Shown here one piece after another: positions 53,537-61,611 of a DNA stretch of 64,000 nucleotides (its first letter is position 1; every line of letters starts with the position of its first letter). The DNA comes from Candidatus Poribacteria bacterium (lineage in GTDB: Bacteria > Poribacteria > WGA-4E > WGA-3G). Under the pieces are notes generated by a model, which had not been told where the DNA came from, made no database searches, and saw only the letters and a program-made list of their open reading frames with translations. The stretch covers positions 1 through 64,000 of the forward strand of contig JAPPNJ010000045.1 of assembly GCA_028818705.1 (NCBI GenBank), read 5' to 3'. Made by a program: the position numbers and the translations under genes.

Positions 53537-56506
53537 TTAATACCTCAGCTCCCCTAAATTATGAACCGCCATCACCTCATTCCCACGCGGGTCAATGACT
53601 TTAACAGCAACCTGCCGATGCTCACCAGCAGGAAAGGGAAAGGATTCTGTGCCGCTGAATTTCTCAAAACTGTCGGCATCAATCACACCTTTGAGGGCGC
53701 GGGCGATTTTGTCCCACGCGCGCCTGTCCGGAAAGAAGGCTTGCGTGATGCAAAAGGTGCGTCCGTCATAATCCGAATCCACAAACCACGCCGCTACCTT
53801 ATCCGCACCGGCGGAACTCACCGTGTTATCTACGGGGTTGTAGATGTCCACACCTTCCATTTTGACGATGTATTCTCCGTTGGTTGTCTCTTGAAGTTCT
53901 GTACGAGGCATTCCAAACACGGTGAATAATTGTGTTGAAGGTGTTTCCTTGAGTAGGTCTCCCATTGCAACATCGGGGTTGATGTGTGCTATATGGATAC
54001 GGACGCTCGGATTCGGGTCTTCTTGGATGATGGCTTGTGCGGCACCATCGAAACTGAAACCTGCAAAGACGAGATCATCATATCCGAACCGATACGCAGC
54101 ACGGAGGCACTGTTCGACTTGCATCGCTGTTACAGGGCCGTGTTGGGGACCAAATGCGACAGCAACAGAGAGAGTATCGCGACCAGAGGTCGCTCCTACA
54201 GCATTCTCCCAATCTCCTTCGGCGTGGAGGACATCTCCCTCAAGTGAGTCAAGCGTAGCAAATTTCAGCATTTGGTTGTTGGGAAACCGGACACCGTCAT
54301 TTCGGAGCAGGCGGATCATCTGATCGAGGTATGCTTCGGCATTAACAGCATCCTGTCCATCTGCATTAGCATCATAAGTGTCCAATGGTTTTTCAGGTTC
54401 GCCACCGATAGGGGAATCAATACCCAATGACTCTTCGGCGGGTTGCACTGCTTCGACTGTAAAGGGACCGCTTACCCGTATCCGTTTTCTGTCCACCTCT
54501 GGTTGATCGACTAATTCCTCGCCTTCAGAGGATTTGGCGATGCAGTCATTGACCTCATTCATCTTGTCACGCCACGCTTTACGGTAATCGGTTAGAGCAT
54601 CCCGCAAGGCTTGGGGCCAATCAGTATCGGTATCAAAAGGGACCTCCCACTCCTGCCATGCTGTTTCTGGGAGTTGCCAGCGCCGCCGATCGGCATCTGT
54701 GATAGATCGCTTGCCATCTCGTTTTTCCTTTGCTGCCAGTTTGGCGAGGAGCTTAGAGCGAATTTCCGGTGTAACTTTTACTAAGGCGCGGTTTAGTATG
54801 TCCAATTTCTCTTTGAGAATCGGTTCATGTCTTGCGAAGATAGGGTCAAGCCCGGTGTTTTGAGCAATACTTCCAGCGGTAATGTGGGGTACATGTTTAT
54901 TCATGAAGCCGCCCGCGACGCCTTTCGATAGATTTTTGAGTTCATAGTAATCGAAGGATCCTGTTAAAAGACGTTGCCGTGCTAAAGCAACCGCGACGCG
55001 ACTCGTATCAATTGTAATCCAACGTCTGCCCCACTGCTCAGAGACATAGGCAGTGGAGCCGCTGCCACAAGTAGGATCAAGAACGAGGTCGCCGGGATCC
55101 GTGGTCATGAGGAGACAACGTTCAATGACTTTTGGACTCGTTTGAACAGCATAAACTTTAGTAGCTTCTGGTGCTGTGTCATCCCAAGTCGTAGTAATTT
55201 CCGATACCGGCGAATCAGAAAAATAGTAGACAGTCCTTAGTGCTTTCACATTAGCAAGAACTCTATTAGCCCTGACAAGACGATTAAAGCCCTCTAAAGT
55301 GTGTCTCCAGTGTCCGTTGGTAGGAATCCCATACTGATTACCTTGAAAATGTCGTAATGTGCTTTCTCCCGCACCTTGTCCGTGAACTGGAAGAGTCATA
55401 AAGGATTTTGCATCTGTAGATAATAAATTGGGATTTTCTTTCTCTTCCCTGGTTAGTGATCGGCGTGCTCCATCCGCCAATTCAACATCCGAGAAGATAG
55501 TATTCTTGTTTGCTTCTTTGTCAAGAAAAAGGCGATGAAATTTTAGAGATTCCTTGTTCTTTGTGTACCAAATGAGATAATCAGAGATTCGACGCGGTGC
55601 CCCTTTTTGTTGCGTCCCACCTGTAACTTTGTACGTAATTAACGACACAAAGTTCTCACTCCCGAACACCTCATCCATGATACACCGCACACGATGGATA
55701 TTTTCATCGCTAATCTGTACAAAGATACTTCCACTATCTGTCAACAAGTCTTTAGCAACAATCAGGCGGTCGCGCAAGTAGGCGAGGTAAGAGTGAATAC
55801 CGAGTGTCCATGTATCTCGGTAGGCTTTTATCTGCTCGGGTTCGCGGGTTAAATCTTGCTCTCTGTCCTTTACATCGCGCTGAAAGACGGTGGGTTGGAA
55901 GTTGGAGGCGAACTTGATACCGTAGGGTGGGTCGATGTAGATCATCTGGACCTTGCCTGCCAGGTCTTCTCGGTGTGCAAGGGAACTCATTACGGTAAGG
56001 CTATCACCAAGGATGAGGCGGTTTGCCCAATCTACATCATGCTGGTAAAAGTCAACGGCTTTGCTGTAATCCTGTTGTGGATCGGCGAAGAGTTCACGCT
56101 GGACGTTCTGGCGTTCTGCGACCTTTAAAATGGCTTTGGCACTCACACGCTCATGAATATGCAATGCAACGGGATCGACGGTGAAGGATTTTGTCTCCTG
56201 TTTGCCTGCCCATTCAAGCCATGGGTCGTGTTGCCTGACTGCGTCGGCAAGGATTTTGGCTTCATCTTCGGAGAGTGCTCGCTGCTGTGCAATTTGTAGG
56301 AGCTCCGGGAGTTTATCTGCGTCTCCGTTTGGGTCGGATCGGAGGTTAGGGGGTAGATGTGGGTTGTAGGCGTATTCCTGTTTGGGTGTTTCTTGGATTT
56401 TGCCTTGTGCGGCGATGCCTGCGGGTGGGTTGTTTTTTCGGGTGGCGGTGTCGTGTCGGTAGTCTTGGACCTCTTTTTGTTGCGTGGTGCGTCTGTTTCT
56501 TGCCAT
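53537..56506 (-). CDS. Type III-like DNA methyltransferase (Mod family)
   Basis: The ATG at 56506 gives 989 residues; the upstream frame extension of 26 codons has no support. The catalytic motif DPPY is at 192-195 (YIDPPYGIKF), the AdoMet-binding motif DPTCGSGST at 477-485; this DPPY-first order is the beta class of N6-adenine (or N4-cytosine) methyltransferases. The C-terminal 400 residues form an additional domain that is probably for target recognition or partner contact. Around residue 775 a GTAGG-class repeat lies in frame. It protects DNA from the Res-type protein of the same cluster. A gap of about 350 nt with mobile elements separates it from the next gene. Confidence 0.9.
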   Translation of the reverse strand: MARNRRTTQQKEVQDYRHDTATRKNNPPAGIAAQGKIQETPKQEYAYNPHLPPNLRSDPNGDADKLPELLQIAQQRALSEDEAKILADAVRQHDPWLEWAGKQETKSFTVDPVALHIHERVSAKAILKVAERQNVQRELFADPQQDYSKAVDFYQHDVDWANRLILGDSLTVMSSLAHREDLAGKVQMIYIDPPYGIKFASNFQPTVFQRDVKDREQDLTREPEQIKAYRDTWTLGIHSYLAYLRDRLIVAKDLLTDSGSIFVQISDENIHRVRCIMDEVFGSENFVSLITYKVTGGTQQKGAPRRISDYLIWYTKNKESLKFHRLFLDKEANKNTIFSDVELADGARRSLTREEKENPNLLSTDAKSFMTLPVHGQGAGESTLRHFQGNQYGIPTNGHWRHTLEGFNRLVRANRVLANVKALRTVYYFSDSPVSEITTTWDDTAPEATKVYAVQTSPKVIERCLLMTTDPGDLVLDPTCGSGSTAYVSEQWGRRWITIDTSRVAVALARQRLLTGSFDYYELKNLSKGVAGGFMNKHVPHITAGSIAQNTGLDPIFARHEPILKEKLDILNRALVKVTPEIRSKLLAKLAAKEKRDGKRSITDADRRRWQLPETAWQEWEVPFDTDTDWPQALRDALTDYRKAWRDKMNEVNDCIAKSSEGEELVDQPEVDRKRIRVSGPFTVEAVQPAEESLGIDSPIGGEPEKPLDTYDANADGQDAVNAEAYLDQMIRLLRNDGVRFPNNQMLKFATLDSLEGDVLHAEGDWENAVGATSGRDTLSVAVAFGPQHGPVTAMQVEQCLRAAYRFGYDDLVFAGFSFDGAAQAIIQEDPNPSVRIHIAHINPDVAMGDLLKETPSTQLFTVFGMPRTELQETTNGEYIVKMEGVDIYNPVDNTVSSAGADKVAAWFVDSDYDGRTFCITQAFFPDRRAWDKIARALKGVIDADSFEKFSGTESFPFPAGEHRQVAVKVIDPRGNEVMAVHNLGELRY
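54177..54200. repeat. GTAGG-class repeat inside the mod coding sequence
   Basis: TCGCGACCAGAGGTCGCTCC with TACA is a copy of the TCGCGACC...GTCGCTCCTAC class that lies in spacers at 62592-62616 and 62638-62661. On the coding strand it encodes ...AVGATSGRDT... in frame, about residue 775 of the methyltransferase. Confidence 0.7.
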
Positions 56507-56626
56507 TACGTGTTCCCTTTTATTGATTTTTACTTGACTTTTACTTATTTTTGATGTACAGTATTCTTGATAAGTGCAATACAATATATCAGATAAGCGT
56601 TATTAAGTCAAGGAGGAAAACTATTA

Positions 56627-57100
56627 GTGCCACAGCGCCCCACTAACCGTCAAGCTGAAGCGAGGGATCTCCTCAATCAAGACCTCAGTGGGCTTGAGGC
56701 TGTCCTCCAATCAGATATAATCACAATCTTTGGTCCGATACGGCCTGGATTAAAGAATATTATCAGAAAGAGTGTTGAAGGTATCCGGTATCGCCGGGGT
56801 AGAATAGCCATCGTTTTAGACACAATTGGTGATGTGATTGAAGTCGTTGAGCAGATGGTAACTGCAATACGCCACCACTATATTGAAGTCGATTTTCTGA
56901 TTCCCGACCGAGTCATGTCCGCGGGAACCGTTTTTGTGATGTCAGGAAATCGAATCTTTATGAATTCCTTTTCGTGTTTGGGCCCGATCGATCCTCAAAT
57001 TGAAAGGGCCTTGAACAACTTTAGGTTTATGAATCAGATCCCTGTGAGGATAAATATTCGTATGCTTCATCTTTTATTTCTTCAAAGCGTTGATTCATAA
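56627..57100 (+). pseudogene. Truncated Clp-fold serine protease (SDH/SppA-like)
   Basis: The gene starts with GTG (AAGGAGG 9-10 nt upstream). The 157 residues match the Clp-fold serine protease group: RIAIVLDTIGDVIEVVEQM, IEVDFLIPDRVMSAGTVFVM with S98 as the nucleophile, and SFSCLGPIDPQIE. The motif near the oxyanion position reads TIGDV where TPGG is usual, and the chain diverges and ends about 27 residues after LGPIDPQ, whereas family members continue for 100 or more residues. The last part overlaps the convergent gene at 57027-58805. It is likely an inactive remnant. Its start faces the mod gene. Confidence 0.65.
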
Positions 57101-58805
57101 ACTGGTTTCCACGAGGTTTGTGCTCGTGCAGAGAATATGTATAATCACCAAAGCCTCGAACATCTTTCTGGTTAAACTGTTCTAACCATCTATCAAGGTG
57201 TGTGTAGAACGGTGTATCATTAAGCCACGGTTCAAGTTCCTCCAGATGCTCAATTGTTAATACCGTAAGAGGCATAATTTCAAGATGCTTCTTCAAATCA
57301 TTGCGTTTCACAAAACGTTGGAATTCCGAGTTCAAAAACCAATTCATGCACGGTGCTCCAAATACGCGGTCGGAAAGAACCAGAACGGGGTAGATTTTTT
57401 TTACGTTGGAAATATCTATTCCTTCAATCTTCCTCCTCTCCTTTTTATTCGTGTGTCCTAAAGTTTGAATCGCATGCCACAATTGCCCAACGCCTTTGGG
57501 CTTTTTCCTTCCCTCTTTGGTTTCTGTTCCAACAAGTTTGGTCTGAAGTTCTTGGCGCAATTTATTAAAATCACCGCTAAATCTAGCCCTAGCACTTAAA
57601 AGCGGAGCTTTACATTCTAATAGAATGAGGGTGTCATCACTACAGACTACAATATCGGTACACTCATCCACGCCTTTTCCAATATATTTGGGGTTAAGAA
57701 TGCACCGCTCCATGGACGGTTTTTGGGAGTTGATGCCGCGTTTGATTATTGATGCAGCATAATCCTCGAAAACATCGCCCCATAAACCAATAATTTTCTG
57801 ACCGTCGCCCTTCTTAAGCTTTTCTAATTGATCCCGAATAATCCAAAACACACCAGTTTGAAGTTTATCCAACAAGAAACTGATGTCAACGCAAATGATA
57901 CGGTCTTCGCTTAGCCTTACAAGCGGGTACTGTCTCCACAAACGAAACTCGTTTGCCAAACTAGGAGATTTTTCAGTTTCGGCTGCGAGGGTATTTACTG
58001 AAATACAAGTATGTGGAAGTAATTTGTCATACAAGGATTTTAGGTCTGGCGAACCTTTAAAATCGATGAATAAACTTTCTTCGCCTTCCAAAATTTTTTC
58101 AAGTGAAAGAGTCAGGTACTTCGATACTATCAAAGCAATAAGATGGTAGTAATTCCTTAATGTCAATCCGGTTGCCTGATAAAATAGGTCGTTCGCATCA
58201 ATGTTTGAATTAACCTTTTCAAGGCGATGAAATAATTCGTGAGTACGCACCAAAAATTCACCATTGCTACGCGATGAAAGTAGGTGTATTCTATACTCCA
58301 CAAGTGGGATGAAGTCAACCATTACACTTCTTCTGACCGCTGCTTGGTTTTCTTCTTCTATTTCCAAATCATTTTGGGAATTACGTTTATCTTCGGCTGA
58401 CAATCCATTAGCAATCAGATAACTTCTCGCCAATTTGTTCTTTACTTCCGTCTGATTCATATCACTTTTCGAGTGCGCATCAAAAAGACAAGCAACCTCC
58501 GTTAATAAGCGAAGGGTTGGTTGTCTACCGAAAATGAAACGTCCGGTTGGATTTTTATCGGCGATTTGCTCTCTCAAAATACGCGAACAGAACGCTTGCT
58601 GAAAAGCCATCTCAGTCACAGATGAGTTTTCACTATGCTGAATCAGGCAATTAATGCCCGATAGGATTATCAAAACCTGTTCAGAATTGAGTGTCTGTAG
58701 AATCGTCGTTAAATCTTCTATAGAATCTGGAAAACCTATATCAGATGCTGTAATATAAACACCTACTGCGATATTTCCAGTACGCGTTAGGCCTTGTTGA
58801 TGCAT
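57027..58805 (-). CDS. Uncharacterised protein with a PD-(D/E)XK-like core (592 aa)
   Basis: I do not recognise the family. The N-terminal 300 residues are largely helical, with a segment QIADKNPTGRFIFGRQP and a Leu-rich DLTTILQTLNSEQVLIILS. The region 341-399 has the nuclease pattern: E347 in LWGDVFEDYAAS, D384 in DECTDIVV, and E397-C-K399 in LILLECKAP. The same ECK pattern is found in the DUF6602-like protein at 51727. The protein therefore probably cuts or binds nucleic acid, but this is not proven. ATG start at 58805 has only a weak ribosome site. The gene is convergent with the truncated protease gene and shares its last 74 nt. Confidence 0.65.
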   Translation of the reverse strand: MHQQGLTRTGNIAVGVYITASDIGFPDSIEDLTTILQTLNSEQVLIILSGINCLIQHSENSSVTEMAFQQAFCSRILREQIADKNPTGRFIFGRQPTLRLLTEVACLFDAHSKSDMNQTEVKNKLARSYLIANGLSAEDKRNSQNDLEIEEENQAAVRRSVMVDFIPLVEYRIHLLSSRSNGEFLVRTHELFHRLEKVNSNIDANDLFYQATGLTLRNYYHLIALIVSKYLTLSLEKILEGEESLFIDFKGSPDLKSLYDKLLPHTCISVNTLAAETEKSPSLANEFRLWRQYPLVRLSEDRIICVDISFLLDKLQTGVFWIIRDQLEKLKKGDGQKIIGLWGDVFEDYAASIIKRGINSQKPSMERCILNPKYIGKGVDECTDIVVCSDDTLILLECKAPLLSARARFSGDFNKLRQELQTKLVGTETKEGRKKPKGVGQLWHAIQTLGHTNKKERRKIEGIDISNVKKIYPVLVLSDRVFGAPCMNWFLNSEFQRFVKRNDLKKHLEIMPLTVLTIEHLEELEPWLNDTPFYTHLDRWLEQFNQKDVRGFGDYTYSLHEHKPRGNQFMNQRFEEIKDEAYEYLSSQGSDS

Positions 58806-58974
58806 GTTTGATGTTTTAACTTCCTGAAGTTTTTAATATAAGATGTTTGTTAATTTTACTCTTTTTGCGCTGTTTTAGAATTTGTATTGGGACATCAGGC
58901 TTTAGAAATCCAAACAGACTACATAACATATTTTAACATGTTCCAACGGTAATGTCAAGTTTCTCTGACAATGA

Positions 58975-59131
58975 AAACCCAAGTTGCCCGTTGTTTATCT
59001 ACATGGCACTCCGCTGGAGTGCAGGAGACGGAAAACCCCGATTCTATAGACATAGCACCCCTCTGGGGTGGCGAAAAAGGTTGCAAAACCTGTTTGGACG
59101 TCCATAACTCGTTAGATAGCAACTTGGGTAA
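58975..59131. mobile_element. MITE-like element C
   Basis: ACCCAAGTTGC (58977-58987) and GCAACTTGGGT (59119-59129) form a perfect 11-bp terminal inverted repeat. The two hairpins are GCACTCCGCTGGAGTGC (59006-59022) and CACCCCTCTGGGGTG (59056-59070), led by TCTACATG and CTATAGACATA. AACTCGTTAGATAGC before the right end matches element A. The spacer 58806-59230 otherwise holds only the terminator below. Confidence 0.7.
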
Positions 59132-59162
59132 TGAAACTATAAATCCTGCAAATCCTGATTTT

Positions 59163-59196
59163 GACAATAAAAACGGCGAGGTTAGGAAACCTCGCC
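59163..59196 (-). terminator. Rho-independent terminator after the NIPSNAP gene
   Basis: On the minus strand, GGCGAGGTT pairs with AACCTCGCC (59175-59196) and is followed by GTTTTTATTG. It lies about 35 nt after the stop of the gene at 59231. The hairpin is related to the 2823-2843 repeat class. Confidence 0.75.
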
Positions 59197-59230
59197 AGTG
59201 ATGGGGACAGATTTATTGTTGTCAAAAAAA

Positions 59231-59851
59231 CTACTGCATCGGTGAAAATGGCGCAGGCAATAGAAGCTTGCTCTCCTGTGTGATCGGTCTGACCGAGCCT
59301 TTGGGGGGCCAGACGCCTTTCTCTCGCGTTTCGGCTCGGACCCGTGCGCGTTCTTCAAAACTCGTGTATGCCCAGACATGGATGAAATTGTTAGTACCAC
59401 CGTATTCGGAGTACCAGCAGCCTGCCAGCGGCGAGAACGCCAAGCGATCGGGGATAGCAGCACTCCACGCTTCTAAAACTTGTGGCATGCCTTCGGGAGG
59501 ATAGGTGTATATACGCATTTCATATATCGGTCCGATATCTCTGTCGCCCAAGGGTTCCATAAACGGGGCTGGTAGAAAAATTTCCGATACCATTGACACG
59601 ATGAGATCGCTGGTATCAGGGGGCCAGACTGGATTGGGTTCGGCTTCTGCGGCGCGTCGGATCTCTGCCCGTTGTTCAAGGCTTTCATAGGGCCAGACGG
59701 CGACCATCTGATTCAAGGGTCCGACCTCGGTATACCAGTGGGCGCCGAGTTTCGATAATTCTTGGCGTGCTGGCAATTTTTCGCTGAAGCGATCCCAGTA
59801 TTCGTTTAGTTGACCGAGTTTCAAGTTGTAGGTTCTTATTTCGTAGATCAT
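59231..59851 (-). CDS. NIPSNAP family protein (two domains)
   Basis: The 206-residue protein has two NIPSNAP units: YEIRTYNLKLGQLNEYWDRF with GPLNQMVAVWPYESLEQRAE, and YEMRIYTYPPEGMPQVLEAW with GTNNFIHVWAYTSFEERARVR. The fold is a dimeric alpha/beta barrel. The function in bacteria is not established; some members are linked to catabolic gene sets. GGAGG precedes the ATG. Transcribed alone, with a terminator after it. Confidence 0.9.
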   Translation of the reverse strand: MIYEIRTYNLKLGQLNEYWDRFSEKLPARQELSKLGAHWYTEVGPLNQMVAVWPYESLEQRAEIRRAAEAEPNPVWPPDTSDLIVSMVSEIFLPAPFMEPLGDRDIGPIYEMRIYTYPPEGMPQVLEAWSAAIPDRLAFSPLAGCWYSEYGGTNNFIHVWAYTSFEERARVRAETREKGVWPPKGSVRPITQESKLLLPAPFSPMQ

Positions 59852-59972
59852 GTTGTGCCTCCGGCGTTCGTCAGTCCAGTTATTGGAACAATTTCGTTAA
59901 TTTGTGTGAATGATACCTTAAAGGTGTGATGGGTGTCAATGGTTTTTCGAGGGGGTCGGTTGTTAGTGAGTG

Positions 59973-59998
59973 TCGGGATTTAGAAATCCCTCCTACAG
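59973..59998. repeat. GGGATTT-class repeat with GTAGGAG head
   Basis: TCGGGATT-TAGA-AATCCCTCC with TACAG; on the other strand this begins CTGTAGGAGGGATTTC. It lies in the spacer between NIPSNAP and the divergent sulfatase, and matches the copy inside the CRTAC1-like frame at 41306-41327. Confidence 0.7.
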
Positions 59999-60029
59999 CG
60001 GACTGACGTTCGCAAGCGTGATTATTTTC

Positions 60030-60057
60030 TTGACGATGGCTTATATGTGTGTATAAT
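60030..60057 (+). promoter_or_regulatory. Promoter of the sulfatase gene
   Basis: TTGACG (60030-60035), a 16-nt spacer and TATAAT (60052-60057) lie about 40 nt before the ATG at 60097, which has AAGGAA upstream. Confidence 0.6.
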
Positions 60058-60096
60058 GAAGGGAAAATTTTGGTTAGGTTTTTGGAAGGAATTTAG

Positions 60097-61554
60097 ATGT
60101 CGAATTCAGGTCCGAATCTACTCTATATCCATTCCGACCAGCATGATCCATACGTGATGGGATGCTACGGCGACCCGTTGGTGCAGACGCCACATCTTGA
60201 TAGGCTCGCCTCTGAAGGGGTGGTGCTCGAAAATGTCTATTGCCCTTCTCCAATCTGTGTGCCTTCCCGTATGTCGATGTTGAGTGGACGCTACCCTTAC
60301 GAGAATGCGGTGTGGACGAATAGCCATATCCTTGATTCTGGGATTCCTACTTTTGCACACGCCATGGGTGCGGCGGGATATCAGCCCGTGCTTATCGGGC
60401 GGATGCATGCGTTAGGACCCGATCAGCTCCACGGGTATTCCGAACGTCTCGTCGGGGATCACGGTCCGAACTATCATGGGGGAAGCGGTGTCGATCACGG
60501 TGAACTTTCCGGGACTGCGGGACCGGCGCGTGTGAGTCTCGAAAAATCTGGGGCGGGTCAGAGCGCGTATCAGGTTCACGATGAGGATGTGACTGCTGCG
60601 ACAGTCGATTATCTTAATCGACTCGGTGTTCAGAAACGGGCGGGACTTTTAGATACACCGTTTTCGATTTCCGTTGGGTTTATGTTGCCACATCAACCTT
60701 TTGTTGCGCGTCAGGAGGATTATCAATTTTATGAGGGACGGATGACAATGCCTGAAAATCCTGAGCCTTTTTCAGAGGCGTTGCACCCTCACTTCCGACA
60801 GTGGCGGGAACAGTGCGGGATTGCTGAGGTATCCGATGCGGAGATTATTCGGGCACGTACGGCATATTGGGCGTTGGTAACACGGATGGATTTAATGATT
60901 GGGCAGATTTTAACTGCGCTCCAAGAAAATGGACTGGACGAGAATACACTGATTCTCTACAGTTCGGACCACGGTGAGCAGGTTGGCGAACACGGGCTTT
61001 GGTGGAAACAGACTTTCTATGAGCACTCGGTGAAAGTTCCGGCAATTTTATCGTGGCGTGGGACTTTACCGGAAGGTGAGCGGTGCGATCACGTTGTCAG
61101 TTCGCTGGATTTGAATGCGACGATGTTGGAGGCACTGGATGCGCCTGCTTTGCCGCACTCTCGTGGACGAAGTGTCTTGCCGCTCCTTTGCAACGAAGAC
61201 TCACAATGGAAAGACATTGCCTTTTCTGAGTATTGTACTGACGACGGTTGTTATCATCGAATGGTTCGAGATGGGGATTGGAAGTTGAATTACTATCACG
61301 GACAACCGTCACAACTTTTCAATCTGAAGGAAGATCCGAATGAGTTGCAGGATCGTGCAGATGACCCGGCATGCCAAGACATCTTGGAAGAATTGAGGGA
61401 GAAGGTTTTGGAAGGTTGGGATCCAGATTGGGTCGCAGCACAGATAGCAGCAAAACGGGCAGACACACAACTTCTGGGTAGGTGGGGACGGAATACACAG
61501 CCAGCCGACCAATATCGTTGGAATTTATTGCCAGAGATGGATTATTTGGATTGA
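60097..61554 (+). CDS. Sulfatase (formylglycine-dependent)
   Basis: The 485-residue protein has metal ligands in LLYIHSDQHDP, the sulfatase signature C-V-P-S-R at C54-R58 (SPICVPSRMSMLSGRYP), IGRMHALGPDQ, and LYSSDHGEQVGEHGLWWKQTF. The subgroup with SDQ and MHALGP motifs includes choline sulfatase-like and other alkyl/carbohydrate sulfatases. No signal peptide is visible. Downstream, a PhyH gene starts 58 nt later with a repeat between, so they may be cotranscribed. The substrate is unknown. Confidence 0.9.
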   Translation: MSNSGPNLLYIHSDQHDPYVMGCYGDPLVQTPHLDRLASEGVVLENVYCPSPICVPSRMSMLSGRYPYENAVWTNSHILDSGIPTFAHAMGAAGYQPVLIGRMHALGPDQLHGYSERLVGDHGPNYHGGSGVDHGELSGTAGPARVSLEKSGAGQSAYQVHDEDVTAATVDYLNRLGVQKRAGLLDTPFSISVGFMLPHQPFVARQEDYQFYEGRMTMPENPEPFSEALHPHFRQWREQCGIAEVSDAEIIRARTAYWALVTRMDLMIGQILTALQENGLDENTLILYSSDHGEQVGEHGLWWKQTFYEHSVKVPAILSWRGTLPEGERCDHVVSSLDLNATMLEALDAPALPHSRGRSVLPLLCNEDSQWKDIAFSEYCTDDGCYHRMVRDGDWKLNYYHGQPSQLFNLKEDPNELQDRADDPACQDILEELREKVLEGWDPDWVAAQIAAKRADTQLLGRWGRNTQPADQYRWNLLPEMDYLD

Positions 61555-61557
61555 ACC

Positions 61558-61583
61558 GTAGGGTTGGGGAACCCAACCCCTAC
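61558..61583. repeat. Palindrome of the GTAGGG class
   Basis: GTAGGGTTGGG and CCCAACCCCTAC flank a 3-nt centre, just after the sulfatase stop codon. It is the same class as 25931-25959. Confidence 0.7.
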
Positions 61584-61611
61584 TCAGTCTTCATACAAGA
61601 GGAGGGATAAC

